Shown here: positions 52,050 through 60,974 of the stretch, one piece after another
How the letters are laid out: each line of letters starts with the position of its first letter
Position numbering within the stretch: the first letter of the stretch is position 1
Source of the DNA: PFJX01 sp964393825
Lineage (GTDB): Bacteria > Pseudomonadota > Gammaproteobacteria > Burkholderiales > Thiobacillaceae
Reading direction: 5' to 3'
DNA: 64,000 nt
Assembly (NCBI GenBank): GCA_964393825.1
Contig: CAYMUY010000022.1
Span: 8,804 to 72,803, forward strand
Notes under the pieces: generated by a model
What the model was told of the DNA's origin: nothing
Databases searched by the model: none
The model's input: the letters and a program-made list of their open reading frames with translations, nothing else
Position numbers and translations under genes: made by a program

Positions 52050-54587
52050 ATGACCCAGCTTTCCCTGCTCACCCCCGCCTCCAGCTACCACCCTCTGCCC
52101 GGCACCTGGGATGAAATGTGGGACGGCGAATCCGGTGTCCGCCCGCACTGGCGCCATCTGGTCAAGGGCCTGGCCGGTCTCGGCGCGGCCGAGTGGGCGG
52201 CGCGCGGTCAACGCATCGCGCGGCTGCTGCGCGAGAACGGCGTCACCTATCACGTCTACAGCGACCCGCGCGGCTTCAGCCGCACCTGGGAGCTCGACCC
52301 GATCCCGCTGGTGCTGGACGGCAACGAGTGGCTGTCCATCGCCACCGGGCTGGAACAGCGCGCGCATCTGCTCGACCTGCTCCTGCGCGACCTGTATGGC
52401 GAGCAGAACGTACTCAAGCGGGGCCTGCTGCCGCCCGAACTGGTCTACCAGCACAGCGGCTACCTGCGCCCGATGATCGGCGCGTTGAACCCCGGCCAGC
52501 GGCAACTGGTGCTCTACGCGGCGGACATTTCCCGTGGCCCCGATGGCCAGGTCTGGGTGACCGCGGATCGCGCGCAATCGCCCTCCGGCATCGGCTATGC
52601 CCTGGAAAACCGCGCGGCGATGGCGCGGACCTTCCCGGAACTCCTGGAAGACGCCGGCGTCGCCAAGCTCAATCATTGGCTGGAAGCGATGCGCTCGACC
52701 CTGGCGTCCCTGTCGCCGAGCACGTCCCTGCATCCCCATGTGGTGGTCTTCACTCCCGGCCCGGCCAACGAAACCTATTTCGAACACGCCTACCTGGCCG
52801 CGCGCATGGGCTTCACCCTGGCCCAGGGCGACGACCTCACCGTGCGCGATGGCCGCGTCTGGCTGAAGGCGGTCTCCGGCCTGAAGCCGGTGGACGTGAT
52901 CCTGCGCCGGGTCGACGAAGACTGGTGCGATCCGCTGGAATTGCGCCAGGACTCGCGCCTGGGTAGCGCCGGACTGATCGAAGCGGTGCGACGCGGCACG
53001 GTGGCGATGGCCAACCCGCCCGGCGCCGGGCTGCTGGAAAACCCCGCCCTGATGCCCTTCCTGCCGGCGCTGGCCAAAGCCCTGCTGGGCGAGGACCTGA
53101 AACTGCCCACCGCCGCCACCTGGTGGTGCGGGCAGAAGCGGGAATGCGAGTATGTGCTGGCAAACCTGTCGAGCCTGGTGCTGAAACCGATCGCCCGCGG
53201 CATGAGCAGCGAGACCGTTCTGGGTGCTGCGCTGGATCGCCGGCAACTCGCCGCCTGGCGCGAGCGCATCCGCGCGCGGCCGCATCTCTACGTCGGTCAG
53301 CAACCGCTGGCGCTCTCCACCGCGCCGGGATTGCAGGCGCACCAGGTGGTGCCCCTGCGCATGAGCCTGCGTGCGTTCCTCACCAGCCATGACGACGGCT
53401 ATGTCGCCATGCCCGGCGGTCTCACCCGCTGCGGGATCGATGCCTTGCTCTCCGGCCAGAGCGGCGCCCTGTCGAAGGACACCTGGGTCACGCCGGGGCC
53501 ACCGAAGCCGGTCACCTCGAGCTGGCACCTGCTGGCCACGGCGAGACCGGAATCGGAAATCCTCACCAGCCGGGCGGCGGACAACCTGTTCTGGGCGGGC
53601 CGCTACCTGGAACGCGCGGAAGGCGTCGCGCGCCTGCTGCGCACCCTGCTCGACGGCCTCTGGGAGGAGGAAACCACCCCCGGCCTGGAACCGGTGCGGG
53701 CGGCCCTGATGCGGCTGATCGGCCAGGCGACGGCCGGCTCCGGCGATGCCAGCCAGCGACACCAGACCCTCAGCCTGGCTGACGAGATGCACGACCTGCT
53801 TACGCGAGAGGAACACCCCGGCAATCTCGCCGACTCCGTGCGCGCCTTCCTCGGCTGCGCCTACAGCACCCGCGAATACTGGTCGGTGGCGATCTGGCGT
53901 TTACTCGACCGCATCGAGCATGACTGGATCAAGCGCCCTCGCCACCGCAACCGGGGGAATGAACGCAGCGATCTCTGGCTGGGCCGGCTCATCGACACCC
54001 TGGCCGGATTCGCCGGCCTCGCCTCGGAAACCCTGGCACACGCAGATGCGTTTCGCTTCTTCGACCTGGGCCGCCGCATCGAACGCGGCCTCACCGCCAG
54101 TACGGTACTCACCTGCATCCTGGAATCGGAACTGACCGACGAAGCCGAGCGGGAAAGCCTGTCGCTGGTGCTGCAGACCGCCGACAGCCTGGTCACCTTC
54201 CGCCGCCGCTACCGCAGCGAACCCTTCCTTGGTGGCGTTCTCGAACTGCTGCTCTGGGATAGCGGCAGCCCGCGGGCACTGATCTACCAGCTCCATACCG
54301 CGCGCCTGCACCTGGCCGCACTGATATCGCCGCAGCAAAACTGCCAGGGCGAGGACCGGATACACGCGGCGCAGACCCGGCTGACCAATGGCAGATCCAA
54401 CGTGGTGACGCTCTCTCCGGAACCGGAAACGCGCGTCCGCCTGATCCAGCTGCTCGGCGACATCAATGTCGATCTCTATCGCGCCTCCGACGCCATCACC
54501 CAGACCTGGTTCACCCACGCACAGGAACTGCACGCCCTCAGCGCCGAATCACAATCCAGCGGCGAAACCGAGTCGATGAGCGCATGA
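52050..54587 (+). CDS. Circularly permuted ATP-grasp and alpha-E domain fusion
   Basis: This 845-residue protein joins two families that are often separate genes. The N-terminal half (to about 480) is a circularly permuted ATP-grasp domain (COG2308 type), with YHVYSDPRGFSRTWELDPIPL, ARMGFTLAQGDDLTVRDG and KLPTAATWWCGQ segments. The C-terminal half (about 500-835) is an all-helical alpha-E domain (COG2307 type), beginning LTSRAADNLFWAGRYLERAEG. ATP-grasp enzymes form amide or peptide bonds through acyl-phosphates; substrates here are unknown. The ATG at 52050 lacks a strong ribosome site. It overlaps the next transglutaminase gene by four bases. Confidence 0.9.
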   Translation: MTQLSLLTPASSYHPLPGTWDEMWDGESGVRPHWRHLVKGLAGLGAAEWAARGQRIARLLRENGVTYHVYSDPRGFSRTWELDPIPLVLDGNEWLSIATGLEQRAHLLDLLLRDLYGEQNVLKRGLLPPELVYQHSGYLRPMIGALNPGQRQLVLYAADISRGPDGQVWVTADRAQSPSGIGYALENRAAMARTFPELLEDAGVAKLNHWLEAMRSTLASLSPSTSLHPHVVVFTPGPANETYFEHAYLAARMGFTLAQGDDLTVRDGRVWLKAVSGLKPVDVILRRVDEDWCDPLELRQDSRLGSAGLIEAVRRGTVAMANPPGAGLLENPALMPFLPALAKALLGEDLKLPTAATWWCGQKRECEYVLANLSSLVLKPIARGMSSETVLGAALDRRQLAAWRERIRARPHLYVGQQPLALSTAPGLQAHQVVPLRMSLRAFLTSHDDGYVAMPGGLTRCGIDALLSGQSGALSKDTWVTPGPPKPVTSSWHLLATARPESEILTSRAADNLFWAGRYLERAEGVARLLRTLLDGLWEEETTPGLEPVRAALMRLIGQATAGSGDASQRHQTLSLADEMHDLLTREEHPGNLADSVRAFLGCAYSTREYWSVAIWRLLDRIEHDWIKRPRHRNRGNERSDLWLGRLIDTLAGFAGLASETLAHADAFRFFDLGRRIERGLTASTVLTCILESELTDEAERESLSLVLQTADSLVTFRRRYRSEPFLGGVLELLLWDSGSPRALIYQLHTARLHLAALISPQQNCQGEDRIHAAQTRLTNGRSNVVTLSPEPETRVRLIQLLGDINVDLYRASDAITQTWFTHAQELHALSAESQSSGETESMSA

Positions 54588-55465
54588 AGGCCCGTTTCCG
54601 TGTCAAACACCTCAGCCGCTATCGCTACGGCCATGGCGTCGGCCTCAACTACTCCGAGGCGCGCCTGCTGCCGCGCGACACGCCGGGTCAACGCGTCCTG
54701 GAACGGCACCTGGAACTCGACCCGGTGCCGGACGATTACCGCGAGCGCGATGATGTCTGGGGCAATCGCGTCGCCTGGTTCATGACGCGGCGTCCGCACC
54801 AGGCCTTGAGCGTCACCGCCCACGCCGTGGTGGAGCGCGAACTCATGGCGGCTCCGCCCGCTTCCGCCGCCTGGGAAAACGTGGCTGCCCGCCTGGCGCA
54901 ACCCGAAGCGGACGCCATCGCCGCCCGTGAGTTCAGCCTGGAATCGCCCATGCTTCCGCCGCACCAGGGCGCCACCGACTACGCCCGCAGCAGTTTCCCA
55001 CCGGGGCGGCCCCTGCTCGACGCGGTGGCGGACCTGACCGCGCGCATCCACGCCGACTTCCAGTACCGCCCCGATGCCACCCACATCGATACGCCACTCG
55101 ACGACATCCTGCGGGAACGCCATGGCGTCTGCCAGGACTTTGCCCATCTCGCCCTCGCCGGCCTGCGTGGCATGGGCCTCGCCGCGCGCTACGTGAGCGG
55201 CTATCTGGAAACCCTGCCGCCCGCGGGCATGCCGGCCCTGGAAGGCGCCGATGCCACCCACGCCTGGATCAGCGTCTGGCTGCCCGAATGGGGATGGTAC
55301 GATTTCGACCCCACCAACGGCGTCGCGGCGGGCCTCGGTCATCTCATCCTCGCCTGGGGCCGCGACTTCAGCGACGTCACGCCGCTCAAGGGGGTGATCC
55401 GCGGCAGCGGCTCGCACACCCTGGAAGTCGGTGTCACGGTCACCCGACTCGTCAACGAAACATGA
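54584..55465 (+). CDS. Transglutaminase-like cysteine protease family protein
   Basis: This 293-residue protein has the bacterial transglutaminase N-terminal beta domain and a papain-like core with Cys183 (RHGVCQDFAHL), His226 (THAWISVWLP) and Asp242 (FDPTNG), all intact. Such proteins may act as peptidases or cross-linking enzymes, and the direction of chemistry cannot be told. No signal peptide is present, so it is probably cytoplasmic. It is coupled upstream and downstream by four-base ATGA overlaps, giving the order ATP-grasp/alpha-E, transglutaminase, glutamine amidotransferase. Confidence 0.92.
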   Translation: MKARFRVKHLSRYRYGHGVGLNYSEARLLPRDTPGQRVLERHLELDPVPDDYRERDDVWGNRVAWFMTRRPHQALSVTAHAVVERELMAAPPASAAWENVAARLAQPEADAIAAREFSLESPMLPPHQGATDYARSSFPPGRPLLDAVADLTARIHADFQYRPDATHIDTPLDDILRERHGVCQDFAHLALAGLRGMGLAARYVSGYLETLPPAGMPALEGADATHAWISVWLPEWGWYDFDPTNGVAAGLGHLILAWGRDFSDVTPLKGVIRGSGSHTLEVGVTVTRLVNET

Positions 55466-56190
55466 CCCGACGCAAACTCATTCTGCTCAAGGCCGGCAGT
55501 ACTTTTCCGGACCTCATCCCCCGCCTCGGCGACTTCGACAGCTGGCTGCTGCCTGGACTCGGCCTCCCCGACGATCAGCTGGAAATCCTGGATATCTGGC
55601 GCGATGCAGCGCTGCCACCTCCCGAGGCCTGCGCGGGCGTCATCATGACCGGCGCCCACGCGATGGTGACGGACAGGCTGCCCTGGATGCGCCGCGCGCT
55701 CGACTGGCTGCCGCGCCTGGTGGCCGCGGAGGTACCCTACCTCGGTATCTGCTTCGGCCACCAGATGCTCGCCGAGGCGATGGGGGGCCGCGTCGACTTC
55801 CATCCCGGCGGCAGGGAAATCGGCTGCGTCGACCTGCACCTGTATCCCGCGTGTGCCGGGGATGCCCTGTTTCACGACCTGCCCGAACAGTTCCCCGCGC
55901 TTGCCGTGCATGCCCAGAGCGTGCGCAAACTACCCCCGGGCGCCACGCTGCTGGCCGGCAATGACTACGAACCACACCACGCCTTTCGCGTCGGCACCCA
56001 CGCCTGGGGCATCCAGTTCCACCCGGAATTCAACCGGGAACGCATGGATGCCTACGTCCATCATCTCTCCCTGCAACTCTGCGCGGCCGGGCGGGATTGC
56101 CAGGAGATTCGCGCCAGGCTCTGCGACACGCCGATCGCCGCCAGCCTGCTGCCACGCTTCGCGGCGTTGGCCCAGACACGCATGGCATGA
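55462..56190 (+). CDS. Class I glutamine amidotransferase (GMP-synthase-like)
   Basis: This 242-residue stand-alone glutaminase domain has nucleophile Cys97 in LGICFGHQMLAEAMGG and the catalytic pair His187 and Glu189 in GIQFHPEFN. Stand-alone members release ammonia for a partner enzyme or hydrolyse gamma-glutamyl bonds. Its ATG overlaps the transglutaminase stop by four bases, so it is part of the same transcription unit; ammonia transfer to the neighbouring ligase-like proteins is a reasonable but untested idea. The start at 55462 (MTRRKLILLKAGST) is unambiguous. Confidence 0.9.
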   Translation: MTRRKLILLKAGSTFPDLIPRLGDFDSWLLPGLGLPDDQLEILDIWRDAALPPPEACAGVIMTGAHAMVTDRLPWMRRALDWLPRLVAAEVPYLGICFGHQMLAEAMGGRVDFHPGGREIGCVDLHLYPACAGDALFHDLPEQFPALAVHAQSVRKLPPGATLLAGNDYEPHHAFRVGTHAWGIQFHPEFNRERMDAYVHHLSLQLCAAGRDCQEIRARLCDTPIAASLLPRFAALAQTRMA

Positions 56191-56403
56191 ACCAGCTTCC
56201 TGACTTGCCACGCTCGCTTCGCCAAAGGGGGAGGTCCATTCCTTCGCAACGACCGTGCGGAACCGACATGACCTAGATCAAATAAACCAGTCGATTCCCC
56301 TAATAATTAGCCAGCAATGCAACCCAATTGTCATTTCTCCGCGTTACCATTGCGGTCCGGCCGAAAAAACAACGGCACGGCAACAATATGGACGGAGACA
56401 ACA

Positions 56404-56661
56404 ATGAAATCACTCGATCAAGTGGCGCTCGCGCCACAGCTCAAGGAGCGGCGACGCAATCCACAACTGCGCCAGCACTTCGAAGCGGCGCATACCCTGC
56501 TGACCCCCCTGCTCGGCAATCCTGAAAGCCACACTGGCGCGGCCTTCTACCGGGCCATGCATCAGCTGCAAACCGCGTTCCCGCAGATGTCGGTCAACGA
56601 AATCGAAGCCCTGGTCGCCGCCGTCGTTCGCACCGTGCAGACCCGCGCCAGCGGGCGCTGA
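56404..56661 (+). CDS. Small helical protein of unknown function
   Basis: This 85-residue soluble, mostly helical protein begins MKSLDQVALAPQLKERRRNP, and its second half includes FPQMSVNEIEALVAAVVRTV. It has no cysteine, no signal peptide and no membrane segment. The ATG at 56404 has GGAG nine bases upstream; a longer frame to 56317 has no ribosome site. It follows the amidotransferase by 213 bases, so it may have its own promoter. No known family was recognised. Confidence 0.65.
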   Translation: MKSLDQVALAPQLKERRRNPQLRQHFEAAHTLLTPLLGNPESHTGAAFYRAMHQLQTAFPQMSVNEIEALVAAVVRTVQTRASGR

Positions 56662-56773
56662 TCCCGCGCCATCACGGGATCAGCGGCTGACGCCGCCGGC
56701 TGGCGGTGCGCGGCGCGGCAGCCGGTATGATGGTCGTTTTCCAGCACGGCGAACCCCGCACGAGGCACCCGGA

Positions 56774-58306
56774 TTGATCGACCCGATCGCCAACACCCTG
56801 GCTTATCACGCCCGCACCAAACATCACCTCGACCGCTACGCCGCCGGCCCCGGTTCACTCGACTGGGATGCGCAACCCGACCCGTTCCGGCGCTGGCGCG
56901 GCGCGACGGTCACCCCCCTGCCGCGTGAAGTCATGGCCAGCCATCTGCTCTGGCCGCAACTCGACCTGCCCCACCCGGCGCACGCCTTCACCCCGCGGAC
57001 GCTCGGCTCCCTGTTGCGCCTGTGCGCCGGCATCACCGCCTGGAAACAATACGGCCCCAACCGCTGGTCGCTGCGCGCCCATCCTTCCTCTGGCAACCTC
57101 CACCCCACGGAAACCTGGCTGATCTGCAGCGATGTTCCGGGCCTGGCGAACGGTGTGCACCACTATCAGGCACGCGATCACAGCCTCGAACAACGCGGCG
57201 GCAACGGCGGTGGCGTCCCCGGCGTCTGGCTGGGCTACAGTTCCATCCCCTGGCGCGAGGCCTGGAAGTACGGTGAACGCGCCTTTCGCTACTGCCAGCT
57301 CGACCTGGGCCATGTCCTCGCCGCGCTTGCCTATGCCGCCGCGCTGCACGGCTGGCAACCCCGCCTGCTGGCGCTCGATCCGGCGGCGGTGGCGGCCCAT
57401 CTCGGCCTCGACCGCACGGCCGATTTCGCCGGTGTCGAACCCGAGGAAGGGGAGGTCATCGTCAGCCTGACGCCCGCTGAAACCCCACCGCCGACCTGGC
57501 GCAACTGGGATGGCCAACCCAGCCTGCTCGACCCGAAACCGATGTACCAGTGGCCGGTGATCGAGGAAGTGGCGGCGGCCACGCGCGGCCCCCTGCCGGC
57601 CAGCTCAGCGGCGGATCCCGACACGGCCAGGCATGTCGTCCCCTCCGTCTCCCGCCATGCCGCCACGCAAGTCATTCTGCAACGCCGTAGCGCACAAGCC
57701 TTCGACGGCAAGAGCGTGATGCCCCATGACGTCTTCCGCCGTCTCCTCGCCGCCCTCCTCCCGGGGGGATCACCGGTGTGGCGCCTCTGGCCACATGCGC
57801 CGCGGGTCCACCCCATCATCCTGGCGCACCGTGTCGAAGGCGTGAAACCCGGCCTCTACGCCCTGCCCCGCTCGACTGCCGCCCAAAGCGCCCTTGCGGA
57901 CGCCATGCCGGACCTGTTCACCTGGACCCCGGTCGACCCGGAACTGCCGCTGCATCTGCTCCTGGCCGCCAAAGCCGAACGTACCGCCCGCACCCTCTCC
58001 TGCCACCAGGACATTGCCTCCCACGGTGCCGCCACTTTCCTGTTCATCGCGGAGTTCGCCGCCCCCATCCAGGACAACCCCGCCGCCTGGCGCCATCTGC
58101 ACTGGGAAGCCGGCATGCTCGGCCACTGCCTCACCCTCGAAGCCGAAGCTGCCGGCTGGCGCGGTACCGGCATCGGCTGCTTCTTCGACGACGCGGTCCA
58201 TGAAGTCCTGGGATTACAGGACACGCGCTACCAGGTCGTCTATCACTTCGCCATCGGCATGCCCATCGACGACCCGAGGCTACTGACCCTGCCCGCATAT
58301 GAATGA
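56774..58306 (+). CDS. SagB-type dehydrogenase (tandem nitroreductase fold)
   Basis: This 510-residue protein has an N-terminus NTLAYHARTKHHLDRYAAGP and GSLDWDAQPDPFRR that is characteristic of SagB/ThcOx-type FMN oxidoreductases. An N-terminal nitroreductase half follows, with RAHPSSGNLHPTETW, and then a second half with LQRRSAQAFDGKSVM and the FMN-site tail GIGCFFDDAVHEVLGL. Members oxidise azolines to azoles in peptide natural products, but many stand-alone relatives have no known substrate, and no cyclodehydratase or precursor peptide is seen here. The start is a TTG at 56774; no ATG precedes the conserved N-terminus. Confidence 0.85.
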   Translation: MIDPIANTLAYHARTKHHLDRYAAGPGSLDWDAQPDPFRRWRGATVTPLPREVMASHLLWPQLDLPHPAHAFTPRTLGSLLRLCAGITAWKQYGPNRWSLRAHPSSGNLHPTETWLICSDVPGLANGVHHYQARDHSLEQRGGNGGGVPGVWLGYSSIPWREAWKYGERAFRYCQLDLGHVLAALAYAAALHGWQPRLLALDPAAVAAHLGLDRTADFAGVEPEEGEVIVSLTPAETPPPTWRNWDGQPSLLDPKPMYQWPVIEEVAAATRGPLPASSAADPDTARHVVPSVSRHAATQVILQRRSAQAFDGKSVMPHDVFRRLLAALLPGGSPVWRLWPHAPRVHPIILAHRVEGVKPGLYALPRSTAAQSALADAMPDLFTWTPVDPELPLHLLLAAKAERTARTLSCHQDIASHGAATFLFIAEFAAPIQDNPAAWRHLHWEAGMLGHCLTLEAEAAGWRGTGIGCFFDDAVHEVLGLQDTRYQVVYHFAIGMPIDDPRLLTLPAYE

Positions 58307-58425
58307 AACATGGACAGCCACATCACACTCGCGGTCAGCCGGGACGTCACCCCGAACCTGGCAAGCGAGTGGGATGCCGCATCAAATCCAGCTCACCCGC
58401 CACCCCCAACGATCAGGAGCCCCTT

Positions 58426-58887
58426 GTGAAAAAAGCGATCGCAACCTTGTCCCTCACCCTGCTGGCATTCGCCGGCCAGTCCCACGCGGACGCCGACGCC
58501 CGGAAAGAAGCGGAAATCATGCTGACCGGTCTGGGCATGGAAACCGTCCTGGAGCAATCCATCGAGGAAACGTTGAATATGCAACTTGAACAGCGGCCCA
58601 AGCTCGTGCCGTTCAAGGGCGTCATGCTCGGCTTCTTGAAGAAATACATGAGCTTCGAAAGCCTCAAGCAGGACATGATCGACATCTACGCGGACGCCTT
58701 CACCGCCCCGGAACTTCGTGAAATCAACGCCTTCTACCGCACCCCGACCGGCACCAAGGCCATCAGGCTCATGCCCGAACTCATGGCCAAGGGCGGGCAA
58801 CTGGGCGCGCGGAAAGTCCAGGACCACATGGAAGAACTGCAACAACTGATCACAGCGGAAGCAAAACGCCTCAAGGAGCAACGCTGA
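58426..58887 (+). CDS. Exported DUF2059 protein
   Basis: This 153-residue protein has a signal peptide (MKKAIATLSLTLLAFAGQSHA) and a C-terminal DUF2059 helical domain (about 65-130; YADAFTAPELREINAFYRTPTG is the hallmark). It is probably periplasmic and its function is unknown. The start is a GTG at 58426 with AGGAG six bases upstream; upstream in-frame ATGs lie in the preceding gene's tail region and lack an export signal. It converges with the HExxH membrane protein gene. Confidence 0.85.
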   Translation: MKKAIATLSLTLLAFAGQSHADADARKEAEIMLTGLGMETVLEQSIEETLNMQLEQRPKLVPFKGVMLGFLKKYMSFESLKQDMIDIYADAFTAPELREINAFYRTPTGTKAIRLMPELMAKGGQLGARKVQDHMEELQQLITAEAKRLKEQR

Positions 58888-58909
58888 GGGAGTCGTCCGT
58901 GCGGTGAGG

Positions 58910-59302
58910 CTACTTCCGCCGTCCGGCCCGCGCCTCGACTTCAAACACGTTGTCCAGGTAGGGATGCCGGTGTTGCACCCAGGCCCATAGGCTTGCCAAC
59001 GGATAAGCGACCAGGAACAACACGCCCCAGCGTTCATATTGAGCGACGTGCACCCGCTCATGTCGGCGGGTGTCATCCAGGGCCGCGCTGGAACGGGCCA
59101 GCACGACATGGCCGAAGGTGATGGCCGCGACCGGGCCGGAGCCGGGCAGGTGCCGCGACAGGAGCCAGCCGGGCACGCCGCCGGCAACTTCCAGCACGCC
59201 GCCATGCCAGCGCATCCGCCCACGTCCGGCGATCAGCGTGGCGGCCAGCAACAGGCCGACCAGGCTGGCCGGGGCGGCCCATAAATACGCCAGTCGCTTC
59301 AC
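58910..59302 (-). CDS. Small membrane protein with HExxH motif
   Basis: This 130-residue protein has an N-terminal membrane segment (about 5-26), a Gly-rich stretch, and a RRHERVHVAQYERWG motif placing His81, Glu82 and His85 as a zinc-protease-like HExxH. A second hydrophobic segment (about 93-108) follows and a possible third metal ligand is not obvious. Related uncharacterised proteins are common in proteobacteria. Its start overlaps the stop of the neighbouring YpfJ-type metallopeptidase gene by four bases, so the pair is coupled. Protease activity is an inference from the motif. Confidence 0.6.
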   Translation of the reverse strand: MKRLAYLWAAPASLVGLLLAATLIAGRGRMRWHGGVLEVAGGVPGWLLSRHLPGSGPVAAITFGHVVLARSSAALDDTRRHERVHVAQYERWGVLFLVAYPLASLWAWVQHRHPYLDNVFEVEARAGRRK

Positions 59303-60156
59303 AGCCGGGCCGCCTTGAAGGTGTCGCAGACAGCGGGGTCACCGCTCTCGACACCACGCTTGAACCAGCGTACCCGCTGCGCCGAGCTGCCATGGGTGAA
59401 GCTGTCCGGCACGACATGGCCCTGCGCCTGTTTCTGCAAGCGGTCGTCGCCGATGGCGGTGGCGGCATTGAGGCCTTCGTCGATGTCTCCGGCCTCCAGA
59501 ATCTGTCGCGCGCGATCGGCATGATGCGCCCAGATGCCGGCGAAGCAATCGGCTTGCAGTTCCAGTTTGACCGAGAGCTGGTTGGCACGGACAGCGTTGC
59601 TCCGCTGGCGTTCGTCCTGCACCTGTCCGGAGATGCCGAGCAGGTTCTGGACATGATGGCCGACTTCATGGCCGATGACGTAAGCCCGCGCGAAGTCGCC
59701 GGGGGCGCCGAAGCGACTACCCAGTTCCTGGAAGAACGACAGGTCGATATAGACCTTGTGGTCCCCCGGGCAGTAGAACGGCCCGGAAGCGGACTGGCCC
59801 AGGCCACAGGCGGTGTCGGTGGAACCCGAATACAGCACCAGTTTGGGGTCTGTATAGGGCGTCCTGGATTGCGCGAACAACGCCCGCCAGGTGTCCTCGG
59901 TGTCGCCGAGCACATGGCTGACGAAGCGCGCAGCCTCGTCATCCGCCGGCGGCGGCGCGCTGTGCTGTTGCGCTACGGGGCCCTCGAGGCCACCGACGAG
60001 ATTGAGCACCGCGCTGGGGTCGACACCGAACAACATCGCCACCAGGACGATGGCCACCGTGCCCATGCCGAGACCGCGTCCGCCTGCACGCAGGCGGCTA
60101 CCCTGGTCACGTCGATCCTCCACGTTTTCGCTCGCGCGACTTCGATCCCAGCGCAT
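59299..60156 (-). CDS. ypfJ: Neutral zinc metallopeptidase, YpfJ type
   Basis: This 285-residue protein has a charged cytoplasmic N-terminus, one transmembrane helix near 30-45, and a large periplasmic domain. The domain contains HEVGHHVQ (His163, Glu164, His167) and a downstream ELQADCFAG segment that supplies the third ligand. The conserved GSxxxCGLGQSASGPFYCP segment is also present. This is the neutral zinc metallopeptidase family; the substrate is unknown. ATG 60156 was chosen because AGGAGG lies six bases upstream, better than the ATG at 60207. Confidence 0.92.
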   Translation of the reverse strand: MRWDRSRASENVEDRRDQGSRLRAGGRGLGMGTVAIVLVAMLFGVDPSAVLNLVGGLEGPVAQQHSAPPPADDEAARFVSHVLGDTEDTWRALFAQSRTPYTDPKLVLYSGSTDTACGLGQSASGPFYCPGDHKVYIDLSFFQELGSRFGAPGDFARAYVIGHEVGHHVQNLLGISGQVQDERQRSNAVRANQLSVKLELQADCFAGIWAHHADRARQILEAGDIDEGLNAATAIGDDRLQKQAQGHVVPDSFTHGSSAQRVRWFKRGVESGDPAVCDTFKAARL

Positions 60157-60323
60157 GGCTGCCTCCTGAAACTCGGTTGATTGAACCGGCGGTGTGATGC
60201 CCGGCACGCATTATCCAGGAAATCGCGGTGTGGCCCTGATCGTGCACCTGGGAGCGGTGTCAGCGTGATTGAGGAGGCCTTCGCTCCTGAAGGCGCGAGC
60301 GCATTCCCGCCTGCGTGGCCGGA

Positions 60324-60974
60324 TCATGCCCCGCGCTTCCTCTCCACCGCCCACACCGCCGCTTCCACCCTGGAACGCAGGTTGAGCTTGCGCAGCAGGT
60401 GCTTGACGTGAACTTTCACGGTGCCTTCGGCAATGTCGAGTTCGCGCGCAATCAGCTTGTTGGAGAGGCCACGCGCAATCTGTTCCAGGATGCGGCCTTC
60501 CTGTTCGGTGAGTCCGGCCTGGTCGGGGTCTTTCGGGCGGTTGTCCTCGCGCAGCGAGTGGGCGAGCAGGCGGGTGAGACGCTCGGTGAGGGTGACCTGG
60601 CCGGCGGCGGCTTCCTTGAGCTTGCCGACCAGTTCATCGGGGTCCATTTCCTTGAGCAGATAACCGTCGGCGCCGGCGCGCAGGGCGCCGATCAGGTCTT
60701 CGGTCTGGTCGGAGACGGTGAGCATGACCACGCGCGGGTCGTTGTCCCAGGATTTCATCTCCTTGAGCACGTCCAGCCCGCTCATGTCCTTCATGTTGAG
60801 GTCGAGCAGCACCATGTCGGGTTCCAGCCGCCGCGCCAGGTCGATGCCCTCGCGGCCGCTGGAGGCCTCGCCGACCACGTCGAAGTCGCCGGCCATCCGC
60901 ACCAGTTGCATGACGCCGCGACGAAACAGGGGGTGGTCATCGATGATGAGCAGGCGTTGCGGGCTATCAGACAT
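60324..60974 (-). CDS. narL: Nitrate/nitrite response regulator NarL
   Basis: This 216-residue protein has a receiver domain with phospho-acceptor Asp58 in MVLLDLNMKDMSG, then a linker and a LuxR-type helix-turn-helix (LTEQEGRILEQIARGLSNKLIARELDIAEGTVKVHVKHLLRKL). In the NarL family it controls nitrate respiration and denitrification genes. The start at ATG 60974 overlaps the narX stop by 8 bases, so kinase and regulator are coupled. The NarL name rests on this pairing and on the nearby narK. Confidence 0.93.
   Translation of the reverse strand: MSDSPQRLLIIDDHPLFRRGVMQLVRMAGDFDVVGEASSGREGIDLARRLEPDMVLLDLNMKDMSGLDVLKEMKSWDNDPRVVMLTVSDQTEDLIGALRAGADGYLLKEMDPDELVGKLKEAAAGQVTLTERLTRLLAHSLREDNRPKDPDQAGLTEQEGRILEQIARGLSNKLIARELDIAEGTVKVHVKHLLRKLNLRSRVEAAVWAVERKRGA

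Noticed and set aside
48900..53816. A very long open frame (about 1600 codons) on the minus strand
   Set aside because: It is antisense to the DUF2126 and ATP-grasp genes, which have clear families and motifs. Its translation is Arg/Gly/Ala/Gln-biased without domains, as expected for a shadow frame in GC-rich DNA.
56404..56661. The 85-residue protein as a precursor peptide for the SagB-type enzyme
   Set aside because: It has no Cys and no Ser/Thr-rich C-terminal core, has a folded-helical look and ends in a basic tail, so it does not fit an azole precursor.
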